Source: Frankiales bacterium
GTDB taxonomy: Bacteria > Actinomycetota > Actinomycetes > Mycobacteriales > SCTD01
Assembly: GCA_025965495.1 (NCBI GenBank)
Contig: JAOPWW010000181.1
Coordinates: 1 to 9,178, forward strand
Length of the DNA stretch: 9,178 nt
Direction: 5' to 3'
The notes under the pieces are model-generated. The model made no database searches. It saw only the letters and a program-made list of their open reading frames with translations, and was not told the DNA's origin. A program made the translations under genes and the position numbers. The first letter of the stretch is position 1. Each line of letters opens with the position of its first letter. Below, one piece after another: positions 6,439 through 9,178 of the stretch.

Positions 6439-7475
6439 ACGAGGACCCGCTGCACCAGGTCGACGAGGTTCGGGTCGAAGGTGTCGCGCCAGCCGACGTA
6501 GGTGTGGACGTCGCGGTTCTCGACCAGCCGGGTGTCGTAGCCCTGGGCCTGCAGCGCGCTGGTCATCAGCCGGTTGTTGTCGACGTTCTCCTCGATCTGC
6601 CCGCACGTCAGCACCACGGGCACCGCCTCGGGGGTCGTCGTGGAGCGGGTGACGCCGTCGACGAACGCGGCGATGCGGGCGAAGCCGTCGAAGCCGCTCT
6701 CCTGCCCGTCGAGGTAGCGGTGGAAGAAGCTGCTCGACTGCAGGTAGAGCCCCGCGAAGGTGCCGGGGTGGGCGCGCTGGGCGTGCAGCATCGCCAGCCC
6801 GCCGAGCGAGGCGCCCATGCCCAGGACAGGACCGGTCGGGACCTCGCGCCGCAGCCGCGGCACGAGGCCGAGGGCGAGGGCACGCCCGTACGCCGACGAC
6901 GCCGCGTAGGTGTCGTTCCGGTCGACCGGCGCGAGCAGGGCGGCCCGCAGCGGCGGCAGCCGCGCGTCGGCGACCATCGCGTCGAGGAACAGCGTGAGCG
7001 AGGCGAGCGCGTCGTACTCCGGTCCGTCGTGCACGACGAGCAGCGGCGCCTCGGCGGCGTCGTCGAGGCCCTCGGCCGCCCACAGCACGCACGGCACGTC
7101 GTGCGCCAGGCTCTGGCTGGTGAGCGCCAGCTCCCGGCGCGGGCCGCGCGGCGGGTGGGCCGCCAGCCAGACGGGAGGCGCGTACTCCGGCATCTCCAGC
7201 ACGGACTTGTCGCCGAACGCGCCGCGGGTGCGGGCGGGGTTCGCCGGGTCGGTCACCCACTCGCTGCCGCCGCCCTCGTGCTGCAGCTCGAAGGAGTACT
7301 CCATGCGGTCGACGCCGGGCCGCGGGACCCGCAGCTCCCAGGTGCCGTCCTCGCTCCGGGTGAAGCCGAGCTGCTCCCCGGGCAGCCGGACGTCCTGCTG
7401 CAGCCGCACGCCGGCCAGCCGCCGCTCCGGGTCGCTCAGGCGGAAGACGAGCTGGCGCGGCAGGACCTCGGGCAC
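6435..7475 (-). CDS. Enterochelin-esterase-like alpha/beta hydrolase with N-terminal E-set domain
   Basis: This 346-residue protein has two parts. Residues about 10-105 look like an immunoglobulin-like early-set domain of the type found before Fes-like esterases and starch-active enzymes (DGTWELRVPRPG, then WVTDPANPARTRGAFGDKS). Residues about 115-346 form an esterase-D type alpha/beta hydrolase, with LLVVHDGPEYDALASL (145-160), the nucleophile elbow GMGASLGG (S223 as nucleophile), CGQIEENVDNNRL (291-303) and a C-terminal HTYVGWRDTF (H324 the likely catalytic histidine). There is no signal peptide, so it should be cytoplasmic. In the family, Fes cleaves the ester backbone of enterobactin, but no siderophore genes are visible here and that substrate should not be assumed. 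The start is a GTG at 7475 with a weak binding site (a GGCGG abutting it), so the exact start is less sure. Its TGA overlaps the GTG of the next esterase gene, suggesting translational coupling. Confidence 0.87.
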   Translation of the reverse strand: MPEVLPRQLVFRLSDPERRLAGVRLQQDVRLPGEQLGFTRSEDGTWELRVPRPGVDRMEYSFELQHEGGGSEWVTDPANPARTRGAFGDKSVLEMPEYAPPVWLAAHPPRGPRRELALTSQSLAHDVPCVLWAAEGLDDAAEAPLLVVHDGPEYDALASLTLFLDAMVADARLPPLRAALLAPVDRNDTYAASSAYGRALALGLVPRLRREVPTGPVLGMGASLGGLAMLHAQRAHPGTFAGLYLQSSSFFHRYLDGQESGFDGFARIAAFVDGVTRSTTTPEAVPVVLTCGQIEENVDNNRLMTSALQAQGYDTRLVENRDVHTYVGWRDTFDPNLVDLVQRVLV

Positions 7476-7485
7476 CCGCCGCAGC

Positions 7486-7869
7486 CTAGGTGGCCGGGAC
7501 CGCGCTCCAGACCCGGACGAGGTCGCGCACCGACAGCACCCCGACGACGTCCGGCCCGTCGCAGACGACCAGGTGCCGGAAGCCCCCGCGCACCATCGTG
7601 GCGGCCGCCCGCTCCAGGTCCCAGTCCGGACCGGCGCTGACGGCGTCCGGGGTCAGGTGGGTCCCGACGAGCTCGGCCTCGGGGTCCTGCCCCTGCGCGA
7701 CGGCCAGCAGCACGTCCCGCTCGGTGAGGATCCCCGGGCCGTCGGCCTCCGGGTCCATCACGAGGGCCGCGCCGACCTTGCGCTCGGCCATCTGCTGGGC
7801 GGCCTGCCGGAGCGTGTGCGCCGGCCCGATCGTGAGGACGGTCTTCGTCATGGCGTCGCGGACGAGCAC
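7486..7869 (-). CDS. Small CBS-domain pair protein
   Basis: This 127-residue protein is made almost entirely of two CBS motifs, roughly residues 6-60 and 70-122. The first begins VRDAMTKTVLTIGPAHTLRQA and ends GILTERDVLLAV. The second contains DWDLERAAATMVRGGFRHLVV and ends VVGVLSVRDLVRVW. The repeated LTERD / LSVRD endings are a hallmark of the fold. CBS pairs usually bind adenine nucleotides such as AMP, ATP or S-adenosylmethionine and act as energy or ligand sensors. No catalytic domain is attached, so this one is probably a free-standing regulator. It follows ilvE by 58 bases, with a candidate promoter between them, and precedes an esterase gene by only 10 bases. It may therefore lead the esterase/ATP-grasp transcript. 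The ligand and partner are unknown. Confidence 0.88.
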   Translation of the reverse strand: MLVRDAMTKTVLTIGPAHTLRQAAQQMAERKVGAALVMDPEADGPGILTERDVLLAVAQGQDPEAELVGTHLTPDAVSAGPDWDLERAAATMVRGGFRHLVVCDGPDVVGVLSVRDLVRVWSAVPAT

Positions 7870-7874
7870 GGGCA

Positions 7875-7879
7875 CCTCC
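7875..7879 (-). promoter_or_regulatory. Ribosome binding site that fixes the CBS gene start
   Basis: The minus strand reads GGAGG here, five bases before the GTG at 7869. An in-frame GTG at 7875 overlaps this motif and would lack a usable binding site, so the start at 7869 is preferred. The reading frame stays open further upstream into ilvE, but that part is not credible. Confidence 0.65.
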
Positions 7880-7894
7880 GGGGGCGGGGGTGCG

Positions 7895-7923
7895 ACCGTA
7901 GGACCGCCACCCGGGGCTGTCCA
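7895..7923 (-). promoter_or_regulatory. Candidate promoter for the CBS / esterase / ATP-grasp series
   Basis: On the minus strand the 58-base gap after ilvE holds TGGACA (7918-7923) and TACGGT (7895-7900), separated by exactly 17 bases. The first matches the sigma-70-type -35 element at five of six positions. The second fits the actinobacterial -10 pattern TANNNT. Transcription would begin near 7888 and leave a leader of about 20 bases with the ribosome binding site in it. This is pattern matching in GC-rich DNA, so chance is a real alternative. Confidence 0.45.
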
Positions 7924-7927
7924 GGGC

Positions 7928-9007
7928 CTAGAGGACCTTGCGCACCCAGCCGTGGGTGTCCGCGGCGCGGCCGTACTGCAGGTCGAGCAGGGCGGTGCGC
8001 AGCTTCGTCGTGACCGGACCGGGCTGCCCGTCGCCGGCGACCGCCTCCCCGCCGGGCCAGCGCAGGGCACCGACCGGCGTGATGACGGCGGCGGTCCCGC
8101 AGGCGAAGACCTCGACCACGCGGCCGTCCACGGCGCCCTTGCGCCACTCGTCGACGTCGAACCGGCGCTCCTCGACCGCGTGGCCCGCCTCGCGCGCCAG
8201 GGTGATGACGGAGTCGCGGGTGACGCCCTCGAGGATCGTCCCGGTCAGCTCCGGCGTGACGATCGTGCCGTCGTCGAGGACGAAGAACATGTTCATGCCG
8301 CCGAGCTCCTCGACCCAGCGCTTCTCGACGGCGTCGAGGAACACCACCTGGTCGCAGCCGTGCGCGATCGCCTCCTGCTGGGCGACCAGGGACGCGGCGT
8401 AGTTGCCGCCGGTCTTCGCCGCCCCCATGCCGCCGGGCGCCGCCCGGGTGTAGTCCTGGGAGAGCCACAGGGACACGGGGCGCAGCGGGCCCGAGAAGTA
8501 GTTGCCGGCCGGGCTCGCGATGACGAGGAACCGCGCGGACTCGCTGGGGCGCACCCCGAGCCCGACCTCGTCGGCGAACACGAACGGCCGCAGGTAGAGC
8601 GAGGCGCCCTCGCCGTCCGGCACCCAGGCGGCGTCGGTGCGCACGAGCAGCTCGCAGGCGGCCAGGAAGTCCTCGACCGGCAGCACAGGCAGGGCCAGGC
8701 GGGTGCAGGACCGGACCATGCGGGCAGCGTTGAGGTCGGGGCGGAACAGGGCGACACCGCCGTCGGGCTGGCGGTAGGCCTTCAGCCCCTCGAAGACCTC
8801 CTGCGCGTAGTGCAGGACGACGTTCGCGGGGTCGACCTGCAGCGGCCCGTACGGGAGCAGGGCGGCGTCGTGCCAGCCCTGCTGCGCGCTCCAGCGGATG
8901 CTGACCATGTGGTCGGTGAAGACCCGTCCGAAGGCGGGGTCGGCGAGGACTCCCGCGCGCACCTCCGCGTCGACCGGCGTGCCGCTGGGCTGGACCGAGA
9001 ACTCCAC
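7928..9007 (-). CDS. ilvE: Branched-chain amino acid aminotransferase
   Basis: This 359-residue fold-type IV PLP enzyme transfers an amino group between glutamate and the 2-oxo acids of leucine, isoleucine and valine, in the cytoplasm. The length fits the long (about 360-residue) class of the family. Visible motifs are HYAQEVFEGLKAYR (residues 66-79), the PLP-binding lysine K198 in GGMGAAKTGGNYAAS, VEELGGMNMFFV (232-243) and the TGTILEGVTRDS phosphate-binding loop (255-266). The start is a GTG at 9007. It is preceded six bases upstream by AGGAAGGGG (9014-9022), a strong ribosome binding site. It follows leuB by 36 bases and is probably co-transcribed with it. I see no premature stop or missing key residue. 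The family call is secure; exact substrate preference is inferred from context. Confidence 0.96.
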   Translation of the reverse strand: MEFSVQPSGTPVDAEVRAGVLADPAFGRVFTDHMVSIRWSAQQGWHDAALLPYGPLQVDPANVVLHYAQEVFEGLKAYRQPDGGVALFRPDLNAARMVRSCTRLALPVLPVEDFLAACELLVRTDAAWVPDGEGASLYLRPFVFADEVGLGVRPSESARFLVIASPAGNYFSGPLRPVSLWLSQDYTRAAPGGMGAAKTGGNYAASLVAQQEAIAHGCDQVVFLDAVEKRWVEELGGMNMFFVLDDGTIVTPELTGTILEGVTRDSVITLAREAGHAVEERRFDVDEWRKGAVDGRVVEVFACGTAAVITPVGALRWPGGEAVAGDGQPGPVTTKLRTALLDLQYGRAADTHGWVRKVL

Positions 9008-9043
9008 CGTGGACCCCTTCCTCTGGTCCCTGCACGGTAGCGG

Positions 9044-9178
9044 CTAGAGCGCAGCGAGCACCGCGTCGCGGACCTCGGCCGTGCTGCGGACGCCGCTGCG
9101 CGCCGCGAGGTCCGCGGCGACCGCCTGCTCCACCCGGCGGGCCTGCTCGGCGTGGCCGAGGTGCTCGAGCAGCAGCGC
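9044..9178 (-). CDS. leuB: 3-isopropylmalate dehydrogenase, C-terminal fragment (partial)
   Basis: This is the last 44 codons and TAG stop of a gene that begins outside the window. The visible residues start ALLLEHLGHAEQARRVEQAV and end with a GVRSTAEVRDAVLAAL tail. In the family, this end of the protein holds the helix with the LEHLG pattern and the STAEVGDAV-like tail typical of actinobacterial LeuB. LeuB is a cytoplasmic NAD-dependent enzyme that oxidises and decarboxylates 3-isopropylmalate in leucine synthesis. The next gene, 36 bases downstream, is ilvE, which performs the last step of the same pathway, and this supports the call. The catalytic residues lie outside the window. A related decarboxylating dehydrogenase (tartrate or isocitrate type) is possible but less likely given ilvE. 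Confidence 0.85.
   Translation of the reverse strand, partial: ALLLEHLGHAEQARRVEQAVAADLAARSGVRSTAEVRDAVLAAL

Noticed and set aside
6439..7260. A possible N-terminal extension of the second esterase
   Set aside because: It runs in the wrong frame through the first esterase and is low-complexity. The GTGA overlap gives a natural start and the resulting 244 residues match a single esterase domain.
6435..7475. A siderophore-release role (Fes) for the first esterase
   Set aside because: The fold fits, but no siderophore synthesis, transport or iron-box-like sequence is visible nearby, so the specific function is not supported.
7870..8070. A possible N-terminal extension of the CBS protein into ilvE
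   Set aside because: It overlaps the conserved C-terminal end of ilvE and contains no motif. GGAGG at 7875-7879 supports the start at 7869.
6504..9040. Overlapping plus-strand frames of 378 and 516 codons over the first esterase, CBS and ilvE genes
   Set aside because: Antisense to proteins with conserved catalytic motifs, including the ilvE PLP lysine; no domain and no matching start signals.
9008..9043. A TACCGT -10-like hexamer in the leuB-ilvE gap, possibly an ilvE promoter
   Set aside because: No acceptable -35 element lies 16-18 bases upstream (GGTGCT at best), and the short gap plus shared pathway favour co-transcription with leuB.

Overview
The window is very GC-rich DNA with dense, overlapping, GTG-initiated genes. 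This points to a high-GC actinobacterium (Actinomycetota); I cannot name the genus with confidence. Every gene I support lies on the minus strand, so transcription runs from high to low coordinates. No gap between genes exceeds about 80 bases. I see no tRNA, rRNA, insertion sequence, CRISPR array or phage gene.

In the direction of transcription the layout is as follows. (1) The last 44 codons of leuB (3-isopropylmalate dehydrogenase), then ilvE (branched-chain aminotransferase): a leucine/branched-chain amino acid block. (2) A 58-base gap with a plausible promoter, followed by a tight series: a small CBS-pair protein, an enterochelin-esterase-like hydrolase with an N-terminal early-set (E-set) domain, a second and shorter alpha/beta-hydrolase esterase, and an ATP-grasp ligase-like protein of unknown substrate. 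The two esterase genes overlap at a GTGA junction, and the ATP-grasp gene has a ribosome binding site overlapping the stop of the gene before it. (3) 37 bases on, a GAF-PAS-GGDEF-EAL cyclic-di-GMP protein with all catalytic motifs intact. (4) A NmrA-like NAD(P)-binding protein. (5) After a 78-base gap containing an inverted repeat, a fumarylacetoacetate-hydrolase-family gene that overlaps the start of gltX (glutamyl-tRNA synthetase), which runs off the window.

The two ends are ordinary metabolic and housekeeping genes. The middle is the interesting part. The CBS / esterase / esterase / ATP-grasp series looks like a small metabolic unit that forms an amide or ester-like bond by ATP-dependent ligation and hydrolyses an ester or related bond. 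None of its proteins shows a signal peptide or membrane segment, so it should work in the cytoplasm. Its substrate cannot be read from the sequence. The c-di-GMP enzyme next door could be its co-transcribed regulator or an unrelated neighbour. The partial gltX is notable because its start resembles the GluRS form I associate with Thermus/Deinococcus and Chlamydia more than the usual actinobacterial form.
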